This document shows positions 35,412 through 43,445 of a stretch of 64,000 nucleotides of DNA, one piece after another. Numbering within the stretch: the stretch's first letter is position 1; every line of letters begins with the position of its first letter. The DNA is from Bacteroides faecis MAJ27. Lineage in GTDB: Bacteria > Bacteroidota > Bacteroidia > Bacteroidales > Bacteroidaceae. The stretch covers positions 182,228 to 246,227 of the forward strand of contig NZ_FNNN01000007.1 of assembly GCF_900106755.1 (NCBI RefSeq), given 5' to 3'. The position numbers and the translations under genes are program-made. The notes under the pieces were generated by a model. That model ran no database searches, had not been told where the DNA came from, and saw nothing but the letters and a program-made list of their open reading frames with translations.

Positions 35412-36935
35412 TCATTCTTGTGGAATAATTAAGAAACTGAAACCACACGCTCCTCCTCCACCATTTTCCAATCGAACAAGAATACGGTTCCATCCCTGTC
35501 GAAACTGGAAAGGAGCAATATGTTCATCAATGTTGTACCAACTGGTCCCGTAATCACGCCATACATCCTTACCGTTTATCCATACCCGGCCACTATCATC
35601 CGTACCGATGGCAACCAGCATGGTAGTAGCCTCATCAAAATAAAGTTCCGTATAAGCATAATAAGTAGAATGTCCGGTAGTGACAGGAACCGTATTATGC
35701 ATTGATTCACTTTGCATAAACTTCCATCGCAGCGTACCATCCAAATACACTTCTTCCCCTATGACCTTTATCGGATGAGAATCCGTTTCCATCACCCCTG
35801 TACCTACTTGTCCGTCAGTATATACCGCATCAAAGTCCACAGATATCTCAGGCGGATGGACAATCGAAAAGTCCTCTCGCCCAAAACTTTCCCACGGTCC
35901 TATCATATACCATGTGTTAATATATAACCACCCTTTACGATCCGCACTTTTTGAGAAACGCCGTCCGGGCAATGCCTGAGCTTTTACCATTTCCTGATTA
36001 AGCCGGGGACCTGCATAAGCATTCATCGGACGTCTGTTTCCACTGCCCTGAGCTGCCTCCCCCATGCCACCGAAACCGTTCCCATTGCCACTGCCTTCAC
36101 CTCCGCCCGGCTGACCATTGCCAATTCCAAAGCCGCCACCGGGCTTTCCGACCTGCTTCACTACTCCAAAGAGATTTTCCAACCGAGATTGAGCAAGTCC
36201 GGCTTGTCGGGTCGCTTGTCCCAACAGACCACGGTAATTGTTCAAGTCTGCCGTACTTTTTATTTCCAGACCTGCGCTGGCATTACTTCCCGCTGAAGTA
36301 GCCCATTCCCCTCCTTTAGTCTGCATTCGAATCAGTTCATCAAAACTTGGCATACGGGAAGAACCTGTCTTCAGAGAACTATAAACCTCGGGAAACGAAA
36401 GTCCCTTGGAAAGCGCCTGTTTAGCTGCATTGGCAGCCAAATGGTTCTGCTGTATTTCAGCCTCATATTCTCTTAAAAGAGCATACATATCATCTACCGA
36501 CGGATTCGCAGATAACTTGCCCGCCTGCGGAATATTCCTTGCTTTCGAAGTATCATTAGCATCATCCGGTGCCGTACGTGGTAACTTTCTTTGCTCTACT
36601 TTAGTCAACAATTCATTTTTCCGCTGCCTCATCTTCTTAGCCATTTCCTGAAATTTGCGAAGCTGATCTTCCAAATTTTTCTTGACCAATACTTCCGACT
36701 GCTTCACTAATTGCTCAGAATAATTAGCGGGAAGCTCCCGCTGAGCCTGCTCCTGCTTTATTTTATCACTGATACTTTTCGGAGATTTCTGTTTTTTCGC
36801 TTGCAAGTCAATAGCTCCCTGTCCTGGTGATGGCATCAGCCAGATAAACAACGCTCCTCCTACCAGACAGACCAGCGCAATAACCCATGATAGGATAACC
36901 GTCAGACGGCTACTCCCTGTTGTAGTTTTCGTCAT
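35412..36935 (-). CDS. TonB-position protein: membrane anchor, coiled-coil, Gly-rich linker, sugar-binding-like C-terminal domain
   Basis: 507 residues. One membrane helix (about 11-34), a charged coiled-coil (about 55-118, QEQAQREL... to KVEQRK), a helical part to about 260, a glycine-rich linker (264-300) and a C-terminal beta domain (about 325-507). The last has YINTWYMIGPW, VDFDAVYTDGQVG, LRWKFMQSES, IGTDDSGRVWINGKDVWRDYG and GWNRILVRLENGGG, the look of a galactose-binding-like jelly roll. The first ATG overlaps the preceding ExbD gene by 26 bp. Topology mimics TonB (anchor, flexible spacer, terminal beta domain), but no TonB C-terminal motif is seen. A force-transmitting role is inference from context. 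Confidence 0.75.
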   Translation of the reverse strand: MTKTTTGSSRLTVILSWVIALVCLVGGALFIWLMPSPGQGAIDLQAKKQKSPKSISDKIKQEQAQRELPANYSEQLVKQSEVLVKKNLEDQLRKFQEMAKKMRQRKNELLTKVEQRKLPRTAPDDANDTSKARNIPQAGKLSANPSVDDMYALLREYEAEIQQNHLAANAAKQALSKGLSFPEVYSSLKTGSSRMPSFDELIRMQTKGGEWATSAGSNASAGLEIKSTADLNNYRGLLGQATRQAGLAQSRLENLFGVVKQVGKPGGGFGIGNGQPGGGEGSGNGNGFGGMGEAAQGSGNRRPMNAYAGPRLNQEMVKAQALPGRRFSKSADRKGWLYINTWYMIGPWESFGREDFSIVHPPEISVDFDAVYTDGQVGTGVMETDSHPIKVIGEEVYLDGTLRWKFMQSESMHNTVPVTTGHSTYYAYTELYFDEATTMLVAIGTDDSGRVWINGKDVWRDYGTSWYNIDEHIAPFQFRQGWNRILVRLENGGGGACGFSFLIIPQE

Positions 36936-37335
36936 ATGTTCGTATTCCTATATTCGTTAAATTATAAAACTGACAAGCATCCATTACTTCCACAAAACGT
37001 CCGAATGGAGTGTTTTTATCCATATCAATGCGGATACGCCGACCCGGATCAGAGATACAGGTCTCCCGCAATTGTTCCATCATAAAATTAGTCGAACAAG
37101 GTTGTCCGTCCCAATAGAAGTTACCTTCAGCATCCAGTCCTACAATAGCCTGTTTATCATCCGGTTTCAGTTTTATAGCTGATTCCGAAGTCGGCAGATC
37201 CACTGAAATATCCCTGTTTTTCACCTTCGTCATTGTAGAGACAAGAAAGAAGATCAATAGCAGAAACACACAGTCGATCAAGGGCGACATAGACACTTCC
37301 GGTTCATCTTCATTATTAAATAGTGATAGTCTCAT
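36910..37335 (-). CDS. ExbD/TolR-family biopolymer transport protein (second copy)
   Basis: 141 residues from the ATG at 37335, 5 bp after the previous stop; an earlier in-frame ATG lies inside the preceding gene. MRLSLFNNEDEPEVSMSPLIDCVFLLLIFFLVSTMTK has the single membrane helix with the essential proton-carrying Asp (SPLIDCVFL). The periplasmic domain (about 40-141) ends RFVEVMDACQFYNLTNIGIRT, the usual ExbD C-terminal fold. ExbD sits inside the ExbB pentamer and uses proton flow to drive TonB or a similar partner. It overlaps the 507-residue partner gene by 26 bp. Confidence 0.92.
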   Translation of the reverse strand: MRLSLFNNEDEPEVSMSPLIDCVFLLLIFFLVSTMTKVKNRDISVDLPTSESAIKLKPDDKQAIVGLDAEGNFYWDGQPCSTNFMMEQLRETCISDPGRRIRIDMDKNTPFGRFVEVMDACQFYNLTNIGIRTYDENYNRE

Positions 37336-37339
37336 AAGC

Positions 37340-37786
37340 TTAATAAGGTTTACTACCCAAACGGACACGCGTACGCGTGAATCCTTGTATTTGACATTGA
37401 TCGAATATCTCTATTACCGTATTTACGGGTACAGTCCGGTAAGCCGCCACATCAATAGCAATTTCCGTACCTTCACTGTTGCGGAGTTCTGTAAGGAAAG
37501 TATTCAGATCAAAAATCGGCACATAGTGGTTCTCACCAGTATACGCATCATGTCCTACTACCTGATACACATTTTTCTCCTCATCCACTGCTATGATAAC
37601 AGCTTCCTCTCCGGCGCGGGTGGTAGACAAGCTGGAAGTCATTGAAGGAAGTGATAAAGGTATTTGCATTTCCCACTTCTTCATCATAGTAGTCACAAGG
37701 AAGAAGATCAGTAGCAGAAAGACGCAGTCTATCAAGGGCGACATCTGCACCTCTACTTTGTCTTCTTCATCATAGTTTAGTCTCAT
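37340..37786 (-). CDS. ExbD/TolR-family biopolymer transport protein (first copy)
   Basis: 148 residues. MRLNYDEEDKVEVQMSPLIDCVFLLLIFFLVTTMMKK carries the helix with the conserved Asp. The periplasmic part ends AAYRTVPVNTVIEIFDQCQIQGFTRTRVRLG. It overlaps the end of the ExbB-like gene by 17 bp and lies 4 bp before the second ExbD. The helices of the two copies are nearly identical but the periplasmic domains differ strongly, which suggests an ExbD heterodimer inside one ExbB pentamer, as in other Bacteroidetes Exb operons. Confidence 0.92.
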   Translation of the reverse strand: MRLNYDEEDKVEVQMSPLIDCVFLLLIFFLVTTMMKKWEMQIPLSLPSMTSSLSTTRAGEEAVIIAVDEEKNVYQVVGHDAYTGENHYVPIFDLNTFLTELRNSEGTEIAIDVAAYRTVPVNTVIEIFDQCQIQGFTRTRVRLGSKPY

Positions 37787-39188
37787 GCTTCTCCTCCTTA
37801 CTCCCCGGTGTGTTCATATCCGTCGAATCTCCTTCCAGATAGAGAGTAGTAATTACATTTTCAACTTCTACTTCCACCAAAGAAGCCAATTTCATAATAC
37901 GATTTTTAATAATGAAATACAAAGCAATGGCAGGAGCTGCGATGATCAAACCGGCAGCAGTCGTAATCAAAGCTTTTGAAATAGAATCGGACAATATAGA
38001 AGCGCCGCCTTCGTCACCATACAATGCTACCAGACCAAACGCTTCGATCATACCGACAACTGTTCCCAGCAAACCGATAAGGGGCGACAGGGAAGCTATG
38101 ACTGACAAAGGATATATGCGTGACAAATGTGTACGGATATCACGTGCGGCCATATCACCAGCTGTCTGGCTGACAGCTTCTCTTCCAGCTTTCACATGCT
38201 CGAAAATAAAACGCAGCGAATTTCCTAATGTGGAAGGGTATTTATCACAGGCTGCAATCGCACCTTTCAAATCTCCTTGTGCAAGGCATTCGCTGACTGT
38301 TTTACGCAGTCCTTTTGGTGCCAATCTTCCTTCTCTTGAAGTTAGCAAGCGTTGCAAAGCTATTACTAAGGCAAGCAATCCAAGCAAATACAACGGATAC
38401 ATCATGAATCCTCCCGCTTTAATCTGTGCAGCCCAGTCAATCTGTACTCCTTGCGGTTGTTCATCCTCATTAGTTGTTCCCTCTTCATATACCAGCCCTT
38501 CCTCTTCTCCATCAACGGGTACCGGAGTTGCAATTTCGCTCGGAAGTACTTTCGGAGCATTCTTTATATCATCCTGTGTCTTAGCGAGAAAGATTTCATC
38601 AAATCCCGCATCACGCCTCTCCGGGCAGATAAAAGAAATACCGGTCAACGTAATATTACCAAAATCTTTCCATAAGTCCCTGGTCATCACCATCCAGTGT
38701 CCCGGTAGCTCACCGAGATTAAGACCTTCCATCGGATTTATCAAATCCTTGGATTTGCCGGCTATATAAGTAAAATCATATTTCTTGCCTTTTTGATTTG
38801 CAGACTTTTCGGAAACATGAAATTTCATTCCAATTTGATCACCTCCCCATTTTACCCAGGCAAAAGTGATATAGCGAAACTCACCCGGTCCCGGATTCTC
38901 GCGAATAGGAATGGATAGCCCGGTCAACTCTGCCGGACTTTTAGAGGCTCCTACATATATATAATTTTCTGTTTTTTTAGAGTATCCCCCATCACGGACA
39001 AATTTATTATCCTGAGCTTTCCACTGCGCCCCGTCCGGTATTTTAGTACTAAAGATTTCATATAATCCTTTACCGGATCTACTATTTGTTTGGGCTGAAA
39101 GCGGATAAACAGAAAGTGTTATTATCCCCCCAAGGAGTATACCTAACATACCTTTCCCAAAAAGATTCTTCATTTTTGTGCCATTCAT
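37770..39188 (-). CDS. ExbB/TolQ/MotA-type proton channel with an N-terminal periplasmic domain
   Basis: 472 residues from the ATG at 39188 (39173 is also possible). The frame opens further upstream, but only these starts give the signal peptide KNLFGKGMLGILLGGIITLSVYPLSAQ. A periplasmic domain (about 36-190) follows, with EFRYITFAWVKWGGDQIGMKFHVSE, HWMVMTRDLWKDFGNITLTGISFICPE and FDEIFLAKTQDD, resembling a domain I recall from secreted Planctomycetes/Verrucomicrobia proteins. After an acidic linker come three helices of the MotA_TolQ_ExbB family (MMYPLYLLGLLALVIALQRLL; SLSPLIGLLGTVVGMIEAF; KALITTAAGLIIAAPAIALYFII). First gene of the operon. The ExbB core is certain; the role of the extra domain is unknown. 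Confidence 0.88.
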   Translation of the reverse strand: MNGTKMKNLFGKGMLGILLGGIITLSVYPLSAQTNSRSGKGLYEIFSTKIPDGAQWKAQDNKFVRDGGYSKKTENYIYVGASKSPAELTGLSIPIRENPGPGEFRYITFAWVKWGGDQIGMKFHVSEKSANQKGKKYDFTYIAGKSKDLINPMEGLNLGELPGHWMVMTRDLWKDFGNITLTGISFICPERRDAGFDEIFLAKTQDDIKNAPKVLPSEIATPVPVDGEEEGLVYEEGTTNEDEQPQGVQIDWAAQIKAGGFMMYPLYLLGLLALVIALQRLLTSREGRLAPKGLRKTVSECLAQGDLKGAIAACDKYPSTLGNSLRFIFEHVKAGREAVSQTAGDMAARDIRTHLSRIYPLSVIASLSPLIGLLGTVVGMIEAFGLVALYGDEGGASILSDSISKALITTAAGLIIAAPAIALYFIIKNRIMKLASLVEVEVENVITTLYLEGDSTDMNTPGSKEEKHETKL

Positions 39189-39238
39189 GTCTATTCTATT
39201 TTTATAAAATTTAAAATCATCGTAGAAATTGATGGTGG

Positions 39239-39355
39239 CAAAGTTGATAAAAATAGAAAAGAAATGAGTACTCAAATCATTCAAAATACTCCAATTCCTT
39301 AAAATGAGACAGAATAAAGAGTTCAAAAATCGCTCAATAGGTTTAAAAATAATCC
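39239..39355 (-). promoter_or_regulatory. ExbB operon promoter with repeated activator-type sites
   Basis: The minus-strand -7 is CAACTTTG (39239-39246). GAGTACTCAAATCATTC (39266-39282, + strand) lies 19 bp upstream. Two further copies, GAGTTCAAAAATCGCTC (39319-39335) and AGGTTTAAAAATAATCC (39339-39355), are 20 bp apart. Site sequence and spacing match the GH35 and SusC promoters. Confidence 0.65.
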
Positions 39356-39405
39356 ATTACCAGAAATTTCCAACTATTTTTTATCTGCTATATCAGGTTT
39401 TGTAT

Positions 39406-40857
39406 CTATTTTCCTGACACTACCATCCTGACATATTGTGGAGGTAAATAATTATATATAGAGCCATTTTTAAAAGAGGCAGTTTCTAAGGTGGGGGTTC
39501 TAAAGTTTATAGTTTCAGCATGGTATCCTTTAGGAACAATCAATTTTAAATACAAAGCAGATATGTATCCATTTTTCACACCCCTCTCTCTTCTATCATA
39601 GAAATCACACATAATTAGCTTCACTTTTGTCTGAGACAAGTCCAGTACTTGCAATGGACAATTTAAAATATTCAACGAATACAAGTTGACATTTGAATGT
39701 AAATCAAGCTGAGATATAGCATTACTACTACAATCCAAAACCTCCAAATATATATTTGCACTAAGATCAATTGTTTTTAGTCTGTTATCAGCACAATTTA
39801 ATTCTTTTAAATAAGGGTAGTCACTAAAAACCGGAATTGCTTCTTCTGATATTTCTTTAATAGAAAGTTTACGCAGCGAAACTCCTTCCACATTCTCTTT
39901 TTGCTCAGGGAGTATCAATTTCTTCAATAAACGATAATCATTCCCTTCTTGGCGTATCCACTCATATCCCTGCAATCCGCAAGTTAAAAATTCCATCTTT
40001 AGGTTAGCACTAAAATCCAACTCTCCAATATAATTTGCTTCACAATTTAGTTCCCGCAATTCTTGATTATGTGATGTTTCAAGTGCTTTTAGCTTATTCC
40101 AACTACAATTTATTTTTCTAAGATGCGGTGATCGACTAATATCCAATTTCTCCAGATTATTATCCGAACATTCAAGTATACTTATTCCTTCTGTATTCGA
40201 TCGGTTATCCGGAAGAATCAACTTAGATAATATCCCGGCACGACCTCCTTCCGAAAGTAATCCTTTATTTCTTTGAGATTTAACAATAACCGTTCGAAGT
40301 TGTTTATTATGACTAAGATCCAATTCTGTCAGTCGGTTATAAGTACAATCTAAAGTTCTTAATTGAATATTCTTTTTCAAGTCTATCGTATTCAAATCAC
40401 AACTTCTACAACTTAAAGTCGTGAGATTTTTACAACCACTTATATCCAGTTTCGGAAGGTAGATTTGTATAATTTCCAACTCACGAAGTTCTTTAAATCT
40501 AGAAAAATCAGGAATACACTCCAATGTATCAGTCCGATTTCCCACCAATTTTAACCGACGTAGAGAAGAAAAATACTCAAGGCCTTTTAATGAGGTAATT
40601 TCATGCCTCGTAGTTTTCGCTCTATTCACGTCATTATCAATCCATAAACTGGTTTTCAGCTCCAAATCCTCCACGTAATCAATATCCGATAATAAAATAG
40701 AGCTGGTATCAGCTATAATCTTCATTTGGAACAACGCTGCTTTAAGCATCGGATCAAATTTATCTGCCACATTCTTATTATCAGAAGAGTTCAATATGTC
40801 TGCCCGACTACTCACACCCATCAATAATAAACTTACTATTAAAATAATGTTTTTCAT
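39406..40857 (-). CDS. Secreted leucine-rich-repeat protein
   Basis: 483 residues with a signal peptide (MKNIILIVSLLLMGVSSRA). From about residue 75 to 430 it consists of irregular leucine-rich repeats of about 21 residues with the pattern LxxLxCxxNxLxxLDLSxN, for example LRTLDCTYNRLTELDLSHN and LEVLDCSSNAISQLDLHSN. No lipobox, membrane anchor or sorting domain is seen. Such repeats form a curved protein-binding surface; the partner is unknown. It ends 217 bp upstream of the ExbB-like gene on the same strand, with the ExbB promoter between them, so it is probably a separate unit. Confidence 0.85.
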   Translation of the reverse strand: MKNIILIVSLLLMGVSSRADILNSSDNKNVADKFDPMLKAALFQMKIIADTSSILLSDIDYVEDLELKTSLWIDNDVNRAKTTRHEITSLKGLEYFSSLRRLKLVGNRTDTLECIPDFSRFKELRELEIIQIYLPKLDISGCKNLTTLSCRSCDLNTIDLKKNIQLRTLDCTYNRLTELDLSHNKQLRTVIVKSQRNKGLLSEGGRAGILSKLILPDNRSNTEGISILECSDNNLEKLDISRSPHLRKINCSWNKLKALETSHNQELRELNCEANYIGELDFSANLKMEFLTCGLQGYEWIRQEGNDYRLLKKLILPEQKENVEGVSLRKLSIKEISEEAIPVFSDYPYLKELNCADNRLKTIDLSANIYLEVLDCSSNAISQLDLHSNVNLYSLNILNCPLQVLDLSQTKVKLIMCDFYDRRERGVKNGYISALYLKLIVPKGYHAETINFRTPTLETASFKNGSIYNYLPPQYVRMVVSGK

Positions 40858-40902
40858 TTTCTATTAAATTTTATGTTGTCCATAATCAAACATCTCTCTA
40901 CT

Positions 40903-41097
40903 TCACCTTTTTACATGAGATGAATTATCATTCGCAAGATAAGAAGAAAAAACGAAAAAGAAAAGGAAAGAGTGTCCCCAAAAAGGATACAATTTTTCAT
41001 CCCAAATAAGCAAATCCCCTTTCCTCCCTTCACCCTTCACAACTCCCTCTGGCACGACGATTGCGGGTGAAGGTCTCTTGTTCACCATCCGCTTCAC
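40903..41097 (-). CDS. Possible small protein (64 residues, GTG start), doubtful
   Basis: A GTG-initiated frame 6 bp after the stop of the VirE-like gene encodes MKRMVNKRPSPAIVVPEGVVKGEG... and ends in a hydrophobic stretch (YPFWGHSFLFFFVFSSYL). Part of it is dictated by the 9-bp inverted repeat at 41027-41073, so coding may be accidental. No family is recognised. Confidence 0.25.
   Translation of the reverse strand: MKRMVNKRPSPAIVVPEGVVKGEGRKGDLLIWDEKLYPFWGHSFLFFFVFSSYLANDNSSHVKR
41027..41073. repeat. Inverted repeat CCTTCACCC / GGGTGAAGG downstream of the VirE-like gene
   Basis: CCTTCACCC (41027-41035) and GGGTGAAGG (41065-41073) are exact complements around a 29-base loop. The motif recurs in the hairpin at 43359-43415 on the other side of this gene pair. 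It may be a terminator or a repeat bounding the module. Confidence 0.45.
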
Positions 41098-41103
41098 CTC
41101 CCA

Positions 41104-42399
41104 TCAGACGGAGACTACCCGATACACATTCCCAAACTTGGTATGCTTACGTTCTATCCCCACTGCTATCAGTATTTGTGCCAAACTCGCCGGATTTGCC
41201 CCACGCATAGCTGCCGGATTTTTCTTCTTCAACCGCTGAAAGATATCAGCAGACGAAAGCAGTTCACACTCTTCCCCTTTTTCTGCCGCCCGATAACAGG
41301 AACGCAAAACGTCTTCCACAGGTCCCTGACGATAGAACATCATGTTACTTTGCTGCAATTCCGTCTCTTCCTCTTTGGTAAACCAATAATGTTCACCGGC
41401 CAAAATCTCCGCTTTCAATTGAGCATAAAGTTGCGCATAGTCAATCCCCTCACAATCGATAGGATATTCTACCAGCACACAAATAAACCTGCGGCTACCG
41501 GTCGGGTCAGTCAACAAATCTTTTCGATTCGATGTCCCGATGAAAGATGCTATACGAGGTAGCGAGCGATAATTTTTCTGATAAGCTTTGCACAGGCTTA
41601 ATGAAGCCATCTGCATCAGATTCTTCAATAACGGCATTTTCGTCGGAGCATATTTATCAAACTCATCCAGATTGAGAAGTCCCATCTCCGCCAATCTCCG
41701 TTCTATATGCCCTTGACTGGTTAAATCCACCTTATCCATATAATAACGCTGAAGCGCAGGAGGAAGTAGCGATTTGCAAAAAGTAGACTTGAAATATCCT
41801 TGCTCCGTACTGATAAGCAAAGGCGCCACACTATTGGCATGACTTCCCGTAACCCCCATCCATTGTGCTGTCATACCCCGCATCCATATATGGAATTCTT
41901 TCACCCACAATTGGTCTCTCGAAACTCTGCGTGCCAAAGCCGCCAAGCGATCCACTCCATCCCATACCGGCAATTCTTCCAAATAAAGTTTGAAAGGATG
42001 ATACTCTGCAATACGGGTGGAGAAAATACAGCGTGAAAGATCACGATCCCAACAAGAAATACCTGATTCGTGAGCTTCCAGGCAGAATGTATTTAAGACA
42101 CGCTGACTCACAGGTGCAAATCCTTCCTCCATTCGTTCCAACAAACGATATTCCGTTTCTTCTGTCAGCACATTGTAGCGGAAATCATAGCGGGATTTTA
42201 AAAAAGTATCTACGCTCTCAGTTAGTGACTTCACTTTCGATGAGTCTTTTTCTTTAGACGATGATACCTCCTTAATCGACTGAATAATAGTATTGACAGG
42301 TGCTACACTTTTTGTATCCCCTACTCCCGTTTCATCTTGTTTTGAAAGACACTTCATCAATTTTTGCCAAAAGGCAAACCAACCATTTTTTTGTTCCAT
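41104..42399 (-). CDS. VirE-family P-loop protein (virulence-associated E-like)
   Basis: 431 residues from the ATG at 42399 (MEQKNGWFAFWQKL); the frame opens 14 codons upstream in lysine codons. The VirE domain spans about 130-380: LYLEELPVWDGVDRLAALARRV, a P-loop of the form STEQGYFKSTFCKSLLP that keeps only the KST, LLNLDEFDKYAP as the Walker B region and FIGTSNRKDLLTDPTGSRRFICV as sensor and Arg finger. The helicase-like VirE domain is common on Bacteroides mobile or accessory DNA. The C-terminal 80 residues resemble a winged helix. It is divergent from the HU-like gene, a pairing often seen in the genus. Its cellular role is not established. Confidence 0.85.
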   Translation of the reverse strand: MEQKNGWFAFWQKLMKCLSKQDETGVGDTKSVAPVNTIIQSIKEVSSSKEKDSSKVKSLTESVDTFLKSRYDFRYNVLTEETEYRLLERMEEGFAPVSQRVLNTFCLEAHESGISCWDRDLSRCIFSTRIAEYHPFKLYLEELPVWDGVDRLAALARRVSRDQLWVKEFHIWMRGMTAQWMGVTGSHANSVAPLLISTEQGYFKSTFCKSLLPPALQRYYMDKVDLTSQGHIERRLAEMGLLNLDEFDKYAPTKMPLLKNLMQMASLSLCKAYQKNYRSLPRIASFIGTSNRKDLLTDPTGSRRFICVLVEYPIDCEGIDYAQLYAQLKAEILAGEHYWFTKEEETELQQSNMMFYRQGPVEDVLRSCYRAAEKGEECELLSSADIFQRLKKKNPAAMRGANPASLAQILIAVGIERKHTKFGNVYRVVSV

Positions 42400-42514
42400 T
42401 TTCTTCTTTTTTATAATTAATGGATGCGAATATAATATCAAAAAAAAGCCATTTGCAACTTTCTTTCCTATTCATTTTTTGAAAACCAGACTTATCATTA
42501 TTATCCTGTCATTT

Positions 42515-42546
42515 CTTGTTTATCATACTATTAAACCTTATCTTTG
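42515..42546 (+). promoter_or_regulatory. Promoter of the HU-like gene
   Basis: CTTG (42515-42518) and TATCTTTG (42539-42546, exact TAnnTTTG) are 20 bp apart, the best Bacteroides-type promoter in the window. The start near 42553 leaves a leader of about 145 bases holding the operator array. Confidence 0.8.
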
Positions 42547-42563
42547 TTACCGACAAATTATAC

Positions 42564-42647
42564 TTATCACAGATGTGATGAGATATTATCACTTTTATGA
42601 TAAAATAGCGTCATTATTATGATAAGATCTTATCATAGCAATGATAA
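42564..42647. promoter_or_regulatory. Array of six TTATCA/TGATAA hexamers (operator or structured leader)
   Basis: TTATCA or its complement occurs at 42564, 42586, 42598, 42620, 42630 and 42642. ATGATAAGATCTTATCAT (42619-42636) is a perfect 18-bp palindrome. ATACTTATCA and TGATAAGTAT close the array as an outer inverted repeat. It lies just downstream of the predicted transcription start of the HU-like gene, so a bound protein would block elongation; the RNA could also fold. Autoregulation is plausible. Confidence 0.65.
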
Positions 42648-42698
42648 GTATAAGATATCAGCACTAAAAACAAGAAATCATTTAAAGATAAAGCAGAA

Positions 42699-43340
42699 AT
42701 GGCAGTACAATTTGAATTATACAAGACTCCGATGCCAAAGGAGAAAAAGAACAAGACGCGTTATCATGCCCGTCCGGTAAGTTTTGAAACTGTCAATACC
42801 GAGAAACTGGCTTATCGCATCCATGATCGCTCCACATTAAGAGTATCGGACATTATTTCAACCTTGGAAGAACTGAAAAATGAAGTAGCCCAGTGCCTTC
42901 TGGAAGGTAAAAAGGTGCATGTCGACGGATTAGGATTCTTTCAGGTCACTCTTTCCTGCGAAGAAGAAATACGTAACCCGAAAGACAAACGTGTGCACCG
43001 GGTAAAATTGAAAGCTATAAAGTTTAAAGCTGATAAAGAATTGAAAGGGGAATTGTGTCACATGAAATTCCAGCGTTCTAAAATAAGACCACACTCCGCC
43101 AATTTATCAGAAGTAGAAATTGACATGAAACTGACTGAATATTTTGCTGAAAACCAGATTATCACCCGGAAAGACTTTCAATACCTCTGCGGAATGACGC
43201 AAATCACTGCATATCGCCATATCAAGAGGTTAATGGCAGAAAAGAAATTGCAAAATAAAGGGACGATCTATCAACCGATTTATACTCCGGTTCCGGGTAA
43301 TTACAGGGTATCGGTAGATTTAAAATACAAAGAACGATGA
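42699..43340 (+). CDS. HU-like DNA-binding protein with C-terminal helix-turn-helix extension
   Basis: 213 residues. Residues about 20-125 follow the HU/IHF fold: TLRVSDIISTLEELKNEVAQCLLEGKKVHVDGLGFFQVTLSCEEE, where the LLEGKxVxVDGLGxFxV stretch corresponds to the HU L-x-G-F-G-x-F turn. The C-terminal 75 residues (IDMKLTEYFAENQIITRKDFQYLCGMTQITAYRHIKRLMAEKKLQNKG) look like a winged helix-turn-helix. This class is common and strongly multicopy in Bacteroides. A strong promoter and a dense palindromic array precede it. It is divergent from the VirE-like gene. Probable role: a nucleoid-associated or specific regulator, possibly of itself. Confidence 0.85.
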   Translation: MAVQFELYKTPMPKEKKNKTRYHARPVSFETVNTEKLAYRIHDRSTLRVSDIISTLEELKNEVAQCLLEGKKVHVDGLGFFQVTLSCEEEIRNPKDKRVHRVKLKAIKFKADKELKGELCHMKFQRSKIRPHSANLSEVEIDMKLTEYFAENQIITRKDFQYLCGMTQITAYRHIKRLMAEKKLQNKGTIYQPIYTPVPGNYRVSVDLKYKER

Positions 43341-43358
43341 AAGAGCGATGAAACAGGA

Positions 43359-43415
43359 AGCCCTTCACCCGTTCTCTCCCATTTGATAAGGGATGTAGAG
43401 AGAAGGTGAAGGGCT
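43359..43415. terminator. Long hairpin between convergent genes
   Basis: AGCCCTTCACCCGTTCTCTC (43359-43378) pairs with GAGAGAAGGTGAAGGGCT (43398-43415) with a two-base bulge. It lies between the stops at 43340 (+) and 43446 (-). No clear T-run follows on the + strand. Confidence 0.65.
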
Positions 43416-43445
43416 GATTAATTATGCACAATTAATTCGTATTAA

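Noticed and set aside
40903..41097. Small protein with a membrane-like tail after the VirE-like gene
   Set aside because: Kept only as a doubtful feature: GTG start, overlap with an inverted repeat and no known family make real coding unlikely.
41104..42399. Missing glycine of the VirE P-loop as sign of a dead enzyme
   Set aside because: The same GYxKST form is, as far as I recall, usual for this Bacteroides subgroup, so it is not evidence of decay here.
42564..42647. CRISPR-like repeat cluster
   Set aside because: The hexamers are too short, alternate in direction and lack spacers of constant length; no cas genes are nearby.
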